In this document: positions 8,314 through 17,890 of the stretch, in pieces
How the letters are laid out: each line of letters starts with the position of its first letter
How positions within the stretch are numbered: the stretch's first letter is position 1
From: Mannheimia sp. USDA-ARS-USMARC-1261
GTDB taxonomy: Bacteria; Pseudomonadota; Gammaproteobacteria; Enterobacterales; Pasteurellaceae
Reading direction: 5' to 3'
NCBI RefSeq assembly: GCF_000521605.1
Contig: NZ_CP006942.1
Location: forward strand, 186,001 to 250,000
DNA length: 64,000 bases
Program-made: the position numbers and the translations under genes
Notes under the pieces: model-generated
What the model was told of the DNA's origin: nothing
Seen by the model: the letters and a program-made list of their open reading frames with translations, nothing else
Databases searched by the model: none

Positions 8314-9357
8314 ATGAAAATATCTACCTTATCCTGTGTTGTGAAAGGAAAAAAGTCAGTTGATGTTGTTTCACAAGAAATTAACTTTGATGAACAAAAT
8401 CAAGGACAAACATTGGTGCAAATTACACGAGGAGGAATTTGTGGTTCAGATCTTCACTATTATGAACATGGAAAAGTTGGTAACTTTGAAATTAAGCACC
8501 CTATGATTTTAGGGCACGAAGTCATCGGTAAAGTTGTAAAAACTAACTCTCGAGCGTTATTTGAAGGGCAGAAAGTTGCTATTAATCCGAGTAAGCCTTG
8601 TTTCAATTGTAAATATTGTTTGAGTGGGGAAACTAATCAATGTGAAACAATGAGATTCTTTGGGAGTGCGATGTATAACCCTCACGTTGATGGAGGATTT
8701 ACTCAGTATAAAGTGGTAGATGACACACAATGTATTCCATATCCCCAAGAAGTTTCTGACGATATTATGGCATTTGCAGAGCCATTAGCCGTCACTATTC
8801 ATGCTGCCAAACAGGGTGGAGATTTACAAGGTAAAAAAGTATTTATTTCCGGTGTGGGACCTATTGGATGTTTGACTGTTGCTGCTGTAAAAGCTCTTGG
8901 TGCAACTGAAATTATTTGTGCTGATATTAGTCAACGTTGCTTAGATCTAGCATTAGAAATGGGAGCAACCAAAGTATTACACGCAATAAATAGTGATTTT
9001 TCTGACTACTTAAAGCATAAAGGTGAGTTTGATGTTTCATTTGAAGCATCGGGACATTCATCTTCAGTAGAACGTTGCTTATTAGTAACTAAAGCAAAAG
9101 GAACTGTAGTGCAAATTGGTATGGGAGCACCTATTCCTGAATTTAATATGATGACACTTATTGCCAAAGAAATTAATTGGAAAGGCTCTTTCCGTTTTGT
9201 TGAAGAGTTTAATACTGCTGTGGAATGGCTGGGTTCGGGTAAAGTTAATCCGCTACCATTACTTTCTGCTGTATATTCTTTTGAGCAGCTGGAAACTGCA
9301 CTACAGCAAGCAGGCAATAAAAATGAAATTTCAAAAATTCAGCTAACATTTGCATAA
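8314..9357 (+). CDS. idnD: L-idonate 5-dehydrogenase
   Basis: A 347-residue zinc-dependent alcohol dehydrogenase. Catalytic zinc ligands appear as Cys43 (GGICGSDLHYY) and His68-Glu69 (LGHEV); structural zinc cysteines are at 96, 99, 102 and 110 (NPSKPCFNCKYC). The nucleotide-binding stretch is ISGVGPIG. It matches IdnD closely, including RFFGSAMYNPHVDGGFT and FNTAVEWL. It oxidises L-idonate to 5-keto-D-gluconate. The ATG at 8314 is preferred to 8299 because GAGGG lies 8 nt upstream and the protein start aligns with the family. It is the first gene of idnD-idnO-permease. Confidence 0.93.
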   Translation: MKISTLSCVVKGKKSVDVVSQEINFDEQNQGQTLVQITRGGICGSDLHYYEHGKVGNFEIKHPMILGHEVIGKVVKTNSRALFEGQKVAINPSKPCFNCKYCLSGETNQCETMRFFGSAMYNPHVDGGFTQYKVVDDTQCIPYPQEVSDDIMAFAEPLAVTIHAAKQGGDLQGKKVFISGVGPIGCLTVAAVKALGATEIICADISQRCLDLALEMGATKVLHAINSDFSDYLKHKGEFDVSFEASGHSSSVERCLLVTKAKGTVVQIGMGAPIPEFNMMTLIAKEINWKGSFRFVEEFNTAVEWLGSGKVNPLPLLSAVYSFEQLETALQQAGNKNEISKIQLTFA

Positions 9358-9370
9358 CCGGGAGGCAATG

Positions 9371-10135
9371 ATGCGTGATTTATTTTCTTTAAAAAATAGA
9401 CGAATCTTAATTACAGGCTCAGCTAGAGGCATTGGGCGTTTGTTAGCTGAGGGTGTGGCGGAATATGGTGCTGAGGTTATTATTAATAGTACCAATCAAG
9501 AAAAATCTCAATTAGTAGCTGATGAGCTTAATGCGAAAGGATTGAAAGCTTATGCTGTTGCTTTTGATGTTACTGATACACAAGCAGTACATCAAGCAAT
9601 AGACTATATTGAAAGCAATATAGGAACAATAGATGTTTTAATTAATAATGCAGGTATACAACGCCGTTATCCATTCTGTGATTTCCCTGAGCAAGAATAT
9701 GATGAGGTTATTAAGGTTAATCAAAAATCGGTATTTATTGTTTCTCAGGCTGTTGCTCGTTATATGGTTAAGCGACAATCAGGAAAAATTATTAACATCG
9801 GCTCGATGCAAAGTGAGTTAGGAAGAGACACAATCACTCCATATGCAGCCTCTAAAGGAGCAGTAAAAATGTTAACGAGAGGGATGTGTGTAGAGTTGGC
9901 TCGCTATAATATTCAGGTGAATGGTATTGCTCCAGGTTATTTTAAAACTGAATTAACTCGTCCTTTAGTTGAAAATAAGGAATTTTCTGACTGGTTATGT
10001 AAACGTACACCTGCTGCTCGTTGGGGAAATCCTGAAGAGCTAATTGGAGCAGCCGTTTTCCTATCATCTAAAGCCTCAGATTTTGTAAATGGACATTTAC
10101 TCTTTGTTGATGGCGGTATGCTTGCTGCCGTTTAA
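9371..10135 (+). CDS. idnO: Gluconate 5-dehydrogenase (5-keto-D-gluconate reductase)
   Basis: A 254-residue short-chain dehydrogenase with the cofactor motif TGSARGIG at 15-22, NNAG near 92, and the catalytic Ser145, Tyr158 and Lys162. The stretches SMQSELGRDTITPYAASKGA and GHLLFVDGGMLAAV match IdnO. It reduces 5-keto-D-gluconate to D-gluconate, which the kinase upstream then phosphorylates. The ATG at 9371 is chosen because GGAGG lies 5 nt upstream; the ATG at 9368 would be too close. It begins 13 nt after idnD. Confidence 0.93.
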   Translation: MRDLFSLKNRRILITGSARGIGRLLAEGVAEYGAEVIINSTNQEKSQLVADELNAKGLKAYAVAFDVTDTQAVHQAIDYIESNIGTIDVLINNAGIQRRYPFCDFPEQEYDEVIKVNQKSVFIVSQAVARYMVKRQSGKIINIGSMQSELGRDTITPYAASKGAVKMLTRGMCVELARYNIQVNGIAPGYFKTELTRPLVENKEFSDWLCKRTPAARWGNPEELIGAAVFLSSKASDFVNGHLLFVDGGMLAAV

Positions 10136-10157
10136 TTTTATTATTAAGGAATAATTT

Positions 10158-11507
10158 ATGTTAATTTTTGTTTTAATTGCGTCAATAGCATTGCTATTGC
10201 TACTTATCATCAAATTTAAAGTACATGCTTTTGTTGCTTTAGTCTTAGTTAGTTTACTCACTGCTATTGTAACTGGAATACCTGTAGATAAGATTCTACC
10301 TACACTTCTAGGTGGATTTGGTAATACATTGGCTGCCGTTGCATTACTAGTTGGATTTGGTGCAATGATAGGGCGTTTATTAGAGATTACAGGTGGTGCA
10401 AAAGTATTAGCTGATACTCTAATTAACAAGTTTGGTGAGAAAAGAGCACCCTTTGCACTTGGTGTAGCATCTTTCTTATTTGGTTTCCCAATTTTCTTTG
10501 ATGCTGGTTTAGTTGTAATGCTACCAATTATTTTTAGTGTAGCAAAACAGTTTGGTGGCTCATTATTCCGTTATGCTTTCCCTGCAGCGGGGGCATTTGC
10601 TGTAACTCACGCTTTCTTACCTCCTCACCCTGGTCCTGTAGCATCAGGAGAGTTATTAGGAGCTAATATTGGCTTACTTACCATTGTGGGCTTAGTTTTG
10701 GCAATTCCAACATGGTATTTTGCAGCTTATTTATATGGTACTTATTTAGGCAAAAAATTTGAATTACCTATTCCAAAAGCGTTTTTAAACTCCGCACCAA
10801 TTAATGAAACAGCCGTATTAAACCCACCAAGTTTTAGAAAGGTATTAGTTATTTTATTAATGCCATTATGTTTAATAATGTTAGATACTGTTTTGAATAC
10901 TTTATCAGTTGCAAAAGTTGTAGATGGATCAGCATTATGGGTGCAAAGTTTACGTTTAATTGGTAAAACGCCAGTTGCTTTGCTTATTAGTTTATTAGTT
11001 ACGATCTTTTTATTAAAAGAACAACGTAGTGTTGAACAAATTGAAAAAATTTGTGATAACGCATTAGGACCGATTTGCGGTATTGTTTTAGTAACGGGTG
11101 CTGGCGGTATGTTTGGTGGTGTACTACGTGCAAGCGGTATCGGAGATGTATTAGCTAACTTATTTGCTGATACTGGAATGCCGATTATTGTAACAGCATT
11201 CTTAATTTCTACTGCTCTTAGGGTGGCTCAAGGGTCAGCAACAGTTGCAATTACCACTACTTCTGCATTGATTGCACCTATGGTTGCAGCAAGCACAGGT
11301 TTAAGTGAATTTGATTTATGTTTTATCATAATTTCGATTGCATCTGGTGCAACTGTTTTGGCTCACGTTAATGACAGTGGTTTCTGGTTAGTAAGCCGTT
11401 TCTTGGAAATTGATACCAAGACTATGTTTAAAACGTGGACAGTACAAGAAACACTAATTGGATTAGTTGGTTTCGGTCTTTCGTTTGTGGGCAGTATTCT
11501 TCTGTAA
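10158..11507 (+). CDS. idnT: GntP-family gluconate/idonate permease
   Basis: A 449-residue integral membrane protein of the GntP family with about 12-14 hydrophobic segments and the conserved HAFLPPHPGPVA near residue 155, GAGGMFGGVLRASGIG near 314 and HVNDSGFW near 417. It imports gluconate or L-idonate with protons. Co-directional position after idnD and idnO and 22 nt spacing argue for the idonate permease role, but substrate choice between IdnT and GntT cannot be settled by sequence alone. The operon ends in an uptake-signal hairpin at 11533. Confidence 0.88.
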   Translation: MLIFVLIASIALLLLLIIKFKVHAFVALVLVSLLTAIVTGIPVDKILPTLLGGFGNTLAAVALLVGFGAMIGRLLEITGGAKVLADTLINKFGEKRAPFALGVASFLFGFPIFFDAGLVVMLPIIFSVAKQFGGSLFRYAFPAAGAFAVTHAFLPPHPGPVASGELLGANIGLLTIVGLVLAIPTWYFAAYLYGTYLGKKFELPIPKAFLNSAPINETAVLNPPSFRKVLVILLMPLCLIMLDTVLNTLSVAKVVDGSALWVQSLRLIGKTPVALLISLLVTIFLLKEQRSVEQIEKICDNALGPICGIVLVTGAGGMFGGVLRASGIGDVLANLFADTGMPIIVTAFLISTALRVAQGSATVAITTTSALIAPMVAASTGLSEFDLCFIIISIASGATVLAHVNDSGFWLVSRFLEIDTKTMFKTWTVQETLIGLVGFGLSFVGSILL

Positions 11508-11532
11508 AATAGGTGATATAGTATAAATAACA

Positions 11533-11580
11533 AGCGGTCGTTTTTTTGTAAAATTTTACAAGAAAATGACCGCTATTTTT
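11533..11580. terminator. Uptake-signal hairpin ending the idn operon
   Basis: AGCGGTC at 11533-11539 pairs with GACCGCT at 11568-11574, with the TGTAAAATTTTACA palindrome in the loop, and is followed by ATTTTTTATTT. It is one full and one partial uptake signal in inverted orientation. Confidence 0.7.
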
Positions 11581-11599
11581 TATTTACAAAGAGATATAG

Positions 11600-12529
11600 T
11601 TACTTACGATTCAACCAAACCATATACTCCGCCGTACCTTCTGCCACAGTTTTAAATTTACCTGTGTAGCCGGCAGCTCGTAAGTTCGTGAGATCTGCTT
11701 GTGTGAAAGTTTGGTAGCGAGATTTTAAGTGTTCCGGGAATGGGATTGTTTCAATTTCGCCTCTGCCATGGTATTTGATTACCGCATTTGCCACTTCTTC
11801 AAATGACTCTGCTTTACCTGTTCCAAGGTTGAAAATGCCCGATACACCGTTTTGCCACGCCCAAAGATTGACTTTTGCCACATCTTCTACATAAACAAAA
11901 TCACGCAAGAACTGCTCAGAACCTGCGAATAATTTCGGGTTTTCGCCTTTTAGCATTTGATTATTGAGATGGAACGCTACACTTGCCATCGAACCTTTGT
12001 GTTGTTCACGAGGTCCGTAAACGTTGAAGTATTTGAATCCACAAACCGGCGAATCGGCTTCCGGTAAGATGCTGCGGACATATTCGTCAAATAGGAATTT
12101 TGAGTATCCGTAGGCATTTAACGGACTTTCAAATTCACGTTTTTCGATGAAATTATCAGAGCGTCCACCGTAAGTTGCAGCACTTGAGGCATAGAAAAAC
12201 GGAATTTGTCGATCCAGGCAGAAATGCAATAACTCTTTTGAATATTCGTAGTTATTTTGCATTAAGTATTTGCCATCCCACTCGGTGGTTGCCGAGCAAG
12301 CACCTTGATGGAAAACCGCATCAATCTCGCCAAAATCATCACCAGCAATAATAGAAGCAATAAAATCTTCTTTATCGCAGTAGTCGGCAATATCTAAATC
12401 CACTAAATTGATAAATTTTTCGCCATTTTTCAGGTTATCTACCACTAAAATATCTCTACGACCGATTTCATTTAACGCTTTGATAATATTGCTGCCGATC
12501 ATTCCGGCACCACCGGTTACGATAATCAT
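11600..12529 (-). CDS. hldD: ADP-L-glycero-D-manno-heptose 6-epimerase
   Basis: A 309-residue extended short-chain dehydrogenase with the N-terminal nucleotide-binding motif TGGAGMIGS and the catalytic Tyr140-x-x-x-Lys144 (YGYSK), plus [13 protein letters not shown] and [17 protein letters not shown] typical of HldD/RfaD. It makes ADP-L-glycero-heptose for the lipopolysaccharide inner core. Length equals the family norm. It stands alone between the idn operon terminator and def. Confidence 0.96.
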   Translation of the reverse strand: MIIVTGGAGMIGSNIIKALNEIGRRDILVVDNLKNGEKFINLVDLDIADYCDKEDFIASIIAGDDFGEIDAVFHQGACSATTEWDGKYLMQNNYEYSKELLHFCLDRQIPFFYASSAATYGGRSDNFIEKREFESPLNAYGYSKFLFDEYVRSILPEADSPVCGFKYFNVYGPREQHKGSMASVAFHLNNQMLKGENPKLFAGSEQFLRDFVYVEDVAKVNLWAWQNGVSGIFNLGTGKAESFEEVANAVIKYHGRGEIETIPFPEHLKSRYQTFTQADLTNLRAAGYTGKFKTVAEGTAEYMVWLNRK

Positions 12530-12623
12530 TTTTTTATCCTTTTTAACTGTTCAACTTGATTTATTATGGTTTTATTGCATTGAATTTGCAAATTTTTACG
12601 CTTTTTTAACCGCTTGTAGATAC

Positions 12624-13136
12624 TTATTTTGCTCTCGCAATCTGCTTTTTCAGCTTCTGCATTTTTTCTTTAATGCGTTGGCGTTTGAGAGCGGAAATAT
12701 GATCCACGAATAGTACACCATTTAGGTGGTCGATTTCGTGTTGAATGCAAATGGCGAATAAGTCGTTTGCCTCAAAGATAATTTCCTCGCCTTTACGGTT
12801 TAAGGCTTTCACTTTTAATTTTTCTTTGCGTGGCACTAGGGCACGGTGTCCTGGAATGGAGAGGCAGCCCTCTTCAATACCTGTTTCGCCACTACTTTCT
12901 AATATTTCAGGGTTGATGAGAACCACTTGGTTGGTTTTATCGCCTTCAATATCAATCGTAATCACACGTTTTAATACGCCCACTTGCGGTGCGGCTAAAC
13001 CGATGCCTTCGTGTTCATACATTGTTTCAAACATATCATCAATAAAACGATTTAATTCTTCATCAACCTGTTCTACAGGTTCGCACATTGTTGCAAGCCC
13101 TTCATCAGGGTAGAGTACAACCTCTAATACAGCCAT
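12624..13136 (-). CDS. def: Peptide deformylase
   Basis: A 170-residue protein with the three deformylase motifs: [10 protein letters not shown] at 44-53, EGCLS with metal ligand Cys91, and HEIDH with His133, Glu134 and His137. It removes the formyl group from new polypeptides. It is divergent from dprA across an 87-bp spacer; in E. coli both genes lie together, so the neighbourhood is conserved but rearranged. No fmt is adjacent. Confidence 0.97.
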   Translation of the reverse strand: MAVLEVVLYPDEGLATMCEPVEQVDEELNRFIDDMFETMYEHEGIGLAAPQVGVLKRVITIDIEGDKTNQVVLINPEILESSGETGIEEGCLSIPGHRALVPRKEKLKVKALNRKGEEIIFEANDLFAICIQHEIDHLNGVLFVDHISALKRQRIKEKMQKLKKQIARAK

Positions 13137-13223
13137 TTTTGTGATCTCTCTCGAAAAGTTTAAAAAATTCGTTTGGCTATTTTAAACCTTTTCTTATTAT
13201 TAGGGAAGTGTTGAGGAATAAAA

Positions 13224-14363
13224 ATGGCATATCAATACAATTTATTACGATTATTACAAGTTCCGCAATTTGGTGCACAGCGGATTGGGCGATTATTAAG
13301 CGAGGTTGATTTTGCTCAATTTTGCGATTATGACAAATTGCAGCTTAAGCAAATGGGCTGGAATGAAAAGCAAATTCAACGTTGGTTTAATCCGGATAAA
13401 AATTGGATTGAGCAATCCCTTACTTGGGCGGAACAAGAAAACCAACGAATTATCACATTATTTGATGAGAGCTATCCGTTTCTTTTACGTCAAATTTCCA
13501 CTGCACCACCGCTGCTTTATATAAGGGGGGCAGTAGAAAGTCTTACATTACCACAAATTGCAATTGTAGGTAGTCGAGATTATTCCCCTTATGGAGAATA
13601 TTGGGCTGGACAGTTTGCTGAACAACTCACTCAACATAATCTAGCCATAACCAGCGGATTAGCGATTGGCATTGATGGTTTTGCCCATAAAAAAGTGGTT
13701 GAACAGCAAGGCATCACAATTGCGGTTTTGGGGAGTGGTTTAAATCAGGTTTATCCTGCTCGGCATAAAAAATTAGCGGAGCAGATTGTGGATTTAGGTG
13801 GTGCGTTGGTGTCAGAGTTTTCACCCAATCAGCCACCGATGGCAGAAAATTTTCCTCGTCGTAATCGGATTATCAGCGGTTTATCGCTCGGCACTTTAGT
13901 GATTGAAGCAACTATCAATAGCGGATCATTGATTACTGCTCGCTATGCGTTGGAGCAAGGGAGAGAGGTTTTTGCCTTACCGAATGCGGTGCAAAACCCG
14001 TATGCTCAAGGTTGCCATAAATTAATTAAAGAAGGGGCGTTGTTAGTGGAAACTGTCGCAGATATTTTAGAAGCTATTAGTCATCAATACCAACCACAGC
14101 AAATCTCTTTATTTGATAAGCCTTCACTATCAGTAAGTAAGTCCTTACATGCGGTTGAGAAAGAGAAAATTTTTGCAAAAGATTTGCCAAATCTGACCGC
14201 TTGTCAGCAGCAAATTTATCAACATATTAACCTAGACCCGATTTCTATTGATGATTTAGCAAAAGCAGTAGAAATGCCGATAGAAGCTCTTTTGGTGGAA
14301 TTGCTGGGATTGGAATTATTAGGTGTGATTAGGCAGGTAAGTGGGGGTTATGTAAAAATTTAA
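13224..14363 (+). CDS. dprA: DNA processing protein A, required for natural transformation
   Basis: A 379-residue DprA/Smf protein. The Rossmann-like core shows AIVGSRDYSPYGEYW, SGLAIGIDGFAHKKV and LGSGLNQVYPARHKKLA, then FPRRNRIISGLS and a C-terminal winged-helix-like segment. It loads RecA on incoming single-stranded DNA during natural transformation. It fits an organism carrying uptake signals, and it contains one itself (LTACQQQ, near 14.2 kb). A symmetrical terminator separates it from the convergent transketolase gene. Confidence 0.96.
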   Translation: MAYQYNLLRLLQVPQFGAQRIGRLLSEVDFAQFCDYDKLQLKQMGWNEKQIQRWFNPDKNWIEQSLTWAEQENQRIITLFDESYPFLLRQISTAPPLLYIRGAVESLTLPQIAIVGSRDYSPYGEYWAGQFAEQLTQHNLAITSGLAIGIDGFAHKKVVEQQGITIAVLGSGLNQVYPARHKKLAEQIVDLGGALVSEFSPNQPPMAENFPRRNRIISGLSLGTLVIEATINSGSLITARYALEQGREVFALPNAVQNPYAQGCHKLIKEGALLVETVADILEAISHQYQPQQISLFDKPSLSVSKSLHAVEKEKIFAKDLPNLTACQQQIYQHINLDPISIDDLAKAVEMPIEALLVELLGLELLGVIRQVSGGYVKI

Positions 14364-14387
14364 CCCATAGAGTTGGTACTCTATGGG
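14364..14387. terminator. Bidirectional hairpin between dprA and the transketolase gene
   Basis: Perfect arms CCCATAGAGT / ACTCTATGGG with a 4-nt loop lie directly after the dprA stop and 6 nt from the stop of the convergent gene. There is no long T run, so termination efficiency is uncertain. Confidence 0.6.
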
Positions 14388-14392
14388 AATGT

Positions 14393-15325
14393 TTAAAATA
14401 ACTCAAGAGCTTTTTTCATAATATCTTCAGAGGTCAGTTGATACTCTTTCATTAAAAAATCTTGCGACCCAACTTGACCATAACGTTGGTTAATTCCTAT
14501 TCGCCTCATTGGTATAGGATGGGTTTCCACTACTACTTCTGCTACGGCAGAACCTAAACCATTTTGAATACTGTGGTTTTCGCAAGTTACGATTTTACCT
14601 GTAGTTTTTGCACATTCAATAATACATTCTTTATCAATAGGTTTTAATGTAAACATATCAACAACTGTAGCTTGAATGCCTCTTTGAGCTAATAAATCAG
14701 CCGCTTTTAATGCTTCTGCAACCATAATACCATTTGCGATGAGGCTAATATCTTTACCTTTTCGAAGTACTTTAGCTTTGCCAATGGTAAATTTTTCACC
14801 TTTCGGATAGATGGTAATAGCATTTTTTCGAATAGTACGAACCCAGTAGAAGCCTTTTAAATCAACCAGTTGCTCAATAATGTTTTCCATCATTGTACCA
14901 TCGGTAATTTCCAATACGTTTGCATAAGCTAGTCCACGTATTAGCCCCATATCTTCAAATGACATATGGGTTCCTCCATTGTAAACAGCAGTAATGCCTG
15001 CATCAGAAGCAATGACTTTTACGTTGTTTTTTTGATAATCAATGGACATAAATAATTGATCTAAGCAACGACGACTAGCAAAAGCAGTAAATGTATGTAC
15101 GAATGGAATATGTCCAGCAATAGATAAACCTGCAGCCATTCCAACTACATTTGCTTCCATAATACCGCAGTTAATAACTTGATTTGGAAGTTGTTTTTGT
15201 ACTTTATCCATAGTCATACAGCTCATTAAGTCTGATTCAAGTTGGATTATAAGCGGATTATTTTCCATTCGTTTTTGCAAAGTATCGGCGTAGATCTTAC
15301 GCATTTCTAATGCATCAACTTGCAT
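14393..15325 (-). CDS. Transketolase-like protein, C-terminal subunit
   Basis: A 310-residue protein matching the pyrimidine-binding and C-terminal domains of transketolase/DXPS-type enzymes: CGIMEANVVGMAAGLSIAG near 52, FTAFASRRCLDQL near 80, and a C-terminal domain with DMFTLKPID and ENHSIQNGLGSAVAE. With the N-terminal subunit it should form a complete thiamine-diphosphate enzyme that moves two-carbon units between sugar phosphates. The ATG at 15325 has GGAGG just upstream and overlaps the previous gene by 11 nt, so the halves are translationally coupled. The substrate is unknown. Confidence 0.88.
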   Translation of the reverse strand: MQVDALEMRKIYADTLQKRMENNPLIIQLESDLMSCMTMDKVQKQLPNQVINCGIMEANVVGMAAGLSIAGHIPFVHTFTAFASRRCLDQLFMSIDYQKNNVKVIASDAGITAVYNGGTHMSFEDMGLIRGLAYANVLEITDGTMMENIIEQLVDLKGFYWVRTIRKNAITIYPKGEKFTIGKAKVLRKGKDISLIANGIMVAEALKAADLLAQRGIQATVVDMFTLKPIDKECIIECAKTTGKIVTCENHSIQNGLGSAVAEVVVETHPIPMRRIGINQRYGQVGSQDFLMKEYQLTSEDIMKKALELF

Positions 15326-16139
15326 ATTTGGCCTCCAACTGGGTAATAGCTTGTTCTATAGCTAGACGAGAATCTTGATCTAAACGAAGATGGTGGCAGT
15401 TATTCAAATTTTCTAAATAATATACACCTTGTCCTTTTACGGAATTTAAAATAACTACTAACGGTTTAATATGCGACTGTGATAGAATTTTATAGAGTGT
15501 CATAATATCATCGCCTTTTACTTCTACAGTTGAAAACCCGAAACTTTGGAATTTCTTTTCTAAATCAAAGGGATTGATGATATCGGTTAAGTAACCATCC
15601 AACTGTTGTTTATTATAATCTACGAATATAGTTAAGTTAGTGAGTTGATGATGGGCAATAAACTGAAATGCTTCCCAACATTGCCCTTCATTCAATTCTC
15701 CATCACCAACAATGCAGAAGGTTCGATTTGGCATTTTACGTAATTGGTGGGAAAGAGCGATACCTGCAGCAATAGAAATACCTTGTCCAAGCGAGCCGGT
15801 AGTTACGTCTACCCCGAGAGTTTTTAATCTATCGGGGTGGCTTGGTAAATTAGTACCGTTTTTATTTAAAGTAAGTAACTGATTAAGAGGGTAATAACCT
15901 TTTAGAGCAAGCGTAGAGTAGAGAGCGGGTCCTGCATGCCCTTTTGATAATACAAAATAGTCTCTTCCAGACCATTGTGGATCTTTAGGGTCTAGATTCA
16001 TTACCTTGCCGTATAATACGGCAAGGGTTTCAACGATAGATAAACTACCACCAAAATGACCGAATCCTAAATTAACTAATGATTTGAGTGTTTCGACTCG
16101 GATCTGATTAGCGAATTTTTTAAGTTCGAGTTCATTCAT
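15315..16139 (-). CDS. Transketolase-like protein, N-terminal subunit
   Basis: A 274-residue thiamine-diphosphate domain protein with SKGHAGPALYSTLA near 63, TGSLGQGISIAAG and the cofactor motif GDGELNEGQCWEA near 144, followed by an Asn in VDYNKQQ. It is the partner of the C-terminal subunit encoded next. Its start overlaps the stop of the EIIC gene (TAATG) and is preceded by GGAGAAGG. The split transketolase in a PTS operon suggests that the transported sugar is processed by two-carbon transfer after phosphorylation; this is inference from context. Confidence 0.88.
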   Translation of the reverse strand: MNELELKKFANQIRVETLKSLVNLGFGHFGGSLSIVETLAVLYGKVMNLDPKDPQWSGRDYFVLSKGHAGPALYSTLALKGYYPLNQLLTLNKNGTNLPSHPDRLKTLGVDVTTGSLGQGISIAAGIALSHQLRKMPNRTFCIVGDGELNEGQCWEAFQFIAHHQLTNLTIFVDYNKQQLDGYLTDIINPFDLEKKFQSFGFSTVEVKGDDIMTLYKILSQSHIKPLVVILNSVKGQGVYYLENLNNCHHLRLDQDSRLAIEQAITQLEAKYAS

Positions 16140-17497
16140 TATTCCTTCTCCTTAGAATTTGTTCTATTGGCGAAGTAGTTATAAGCAACTAGTAGTGCGA
16201 ATAAACTAACAATAATGGCAGTTATCATATTTTTATCAAATAGTTGTGCCATATTACCTAGTACAATCCCGACTCCACCAAAATCAGAGTCTGAGAAAGT
16301 AGTATTAGCAAAGCCTAATGAACCAAGTACAGGAAGTAAAAATACAGGTAAGAATGTAATTAATACACCGTGTGCAAAAGCTCCTATAATTGCACCACGA
16401 CGACCGCCTGTTGCATTACCGAATACGCCAGCAGTTGCTCCACAGAAAAAGTGGGGAACAACACCAGGTAAAATCAATACCCAATTAAGTTGACCTAAAA
16501 TAGCTAGGCTAACGACACCTCCTGAGAAACTAGCTAGGAAACCAAGTAATACTGCGTTAGGTGCATAGGGGAATACAATTGGACAATCAAGAGCGGGTTT
16601 TGCATTTGGTACCAGTTTTTCCGAGAAACCAGTAAAAGCGGGTACTATTTCAGCGAGTACTAAACGAACACCTTGTAAAATTACATAAACACCAGCTGCA
16701 AAGGTAATAGCTTGAATAGTTGCATAAACCAAGTAATGTTGCCCTCCACTTAGAGTCGAAACGTATTCACTACCTGATGCAATTGCTAAAATATAGTAAA
16801 TTACCATCATTGTGAGTGAGATAGAAATTGAGCTATCACGTAAGAAACTAAGATTTTTAGGTAAATTCATTTCCTCAGTAGATTTAGAACCTTTACCTAC
16901 AAGGCTGCCGATTGACCCTGCAAGTACATAAGCTAAAGTACCAAAATGACCTAAACCAACGTCGTTACTACCAGTAATTTGTTTCATATAACGATGAGCA
17001 ATAGCAGGGAAAAATGCCATAATCAATCCAAGAGTAAGCGAGCCAACAAATACGAGTTGTATACCTTCGAAACCAGCTACTGTAAGGATTACACCTATCA
17101 TACAGGCCATATAGAATGTATGATGACCTGTTAAGAAAATAAATTTTAAACGAGTAAAACGTGCAACTATGATATTTGCCGCCATACCGAATGCCATAAT
17201 TAGTGCAGTAGCAGTTCCGTATTTTTCTACAGCCACTGAAACAATTGCTTCATTGTTTGGAATTATACCTTGTACACTAAAGGCATGTTCAAACATCCCA
17301 CCTAACGGTGTCAGAGAGCTTAATAATATAGTGGCACCACCACCTAAAACTAAAAAACCTAGAATTGTTTTAACTGTACCTTTTATAATATCAGAGAATG
17401 ATTTTTTTTGAGCAATAAGCCCTACCATTGCGATTATACCGACTAATACAGCGGGAACTTTTAGAATATCTAAGATAAAAAAGAGTAAAGATTCCAT
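16139..17497 (-). CDS. PTS transporter subunit IIC, ascorbate (UlaA/SgaT) class
   Basis: A 452-residue integral membrane protein with about 11 hydrophobic segments and UlaA-type features: IIKGTVKTILGFLVL near 37, GHHTFYMACMIG near 123 and FPYAPNAVLLGFL near 308. It should translocate a sugar or sugar acid while EIIB phosphorylates it. The ATG at 17497 aligns with MEIL of UlaA; an ATG at 17509 overlapping the EIIB stop (TAATG) is an alternative. L-ascorbate is not proven as substrate, as neighbours are transketolase halves and not ula catabolic genes. Confidence 0.85.
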   Translation of the reverse strand: MESLLFFILDILKVPAVLVGIIAMVGLIAQKKSFSDIIKGTVKTILGFLVLGGGATILLSSLTPLGGMFEHAFSVQGIIPNNEAIVSVAVEKYGTATALIMAFGMAANIIVARFTRLKFIFLTGHHTFYMACMIGVILTVAGFEGIQLVFVGSLTLGLIMAFFPAIAHRYMKQITGSNDVGLGHFGTLAYVLAGSIGSLVGKGSKSTEEMNLPKNLSFLRDSSISISLTMMVIYYILAIASGSEYVSTLSGGQHYLVYATIQAITFAAGVYVILQGVRLVLAEIVPAFTGFSEKLVPNAKPALDCPIVFPYAPNAVLLGFLASFSGGVVSLAILGQLNWVLILPGVVPHFFCGATAGVFGNATGGRRGAIIGAFAHGVLITFLPVFLLPVLGSLGFANTTFSDSDFGGVGIVLGNMAQLFDKNMITAIIVSLFALLVAYNYFANRTNSKEKE

Positions 17498-17508
17498 ACA
17501 ACACCCCA

Positions 17509-17778
17509 TTAACGATTAAAATAAGCGGTTAATTTTTCTTCAAATTCTGCCAAGCCAACCATATTTTTGATGACAATAATTTTGTCTGCAGGCACATTAC
17601 TGCTTGCTGCAATATCCTTAGCCATTACAAATAGATCTGCGTCGTTTGGTGTAACAGAAGCAAGGTCAGTATGACTTACGTCTGCTTCTACTCCAATTTT
17701 ATTTAGTGCTTTTTTGATGTTCATTTCCATCATAAAACTACTACCTAAACCCGAACCACAAACAGCCATAATTTTCAT
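17509..17778 (-). CDS. PTS transporter subunit IIB, ascorbate/lactose-type fold
   Basis: An 89-residue protein starting MKIMAVCGSGLGSSFMMEMN, with the P-loop-like phosphocysteine Cys7 in CGSGLGSS, as in UlaB/SgaB EIIB domains. It passes phosphate from EIIA to the incoming sugar. It is the first gene of the cassette. No EIIA gene is present upstream or downstream, so phosphate must come from an EIIA encoded elsewhere. The 220-bp spacer to the divergent regulator has paired operator-like palindromes. Confidence 0.87.
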   Translation of the reverse strand: MKIMAVCGSGLGSSFMMEMNIKKALNKIGVEADVSHTDLASVTPNDADLFVMAKDIAASSNVPADKIIVIKNMVGLAEFEEKLTAYFNR

Positions 17779-17842
17779 AATTAAATCTCCATTGATTGTT
17801 TATTAAACAGAATTAATATGTAGTTATACTATAAAGTTAAAA

Positions 17843-17890
17843 TGATAACGCTATCAAACAGAAAAATTTAAAAATGTGATAGCGTTAACA
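17843..17890. promoter_or_regulatory. Pair of LacI-family operator-like palindromes
   Basis: TGATAACGCTATCA at 17843-17856 and TGATAGCGTTAACA at 17877-17890 are two near-palindromic 14-mers with CG at the centre. Centres are 34 bp apart. They lie between the EIIB gene and the divergent LacI-family gene, so the regulator at 17999 is the natural candidate ligand. A -10 like TATAAT for that regulator is at 17972-17977. Confidence 0.75.
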
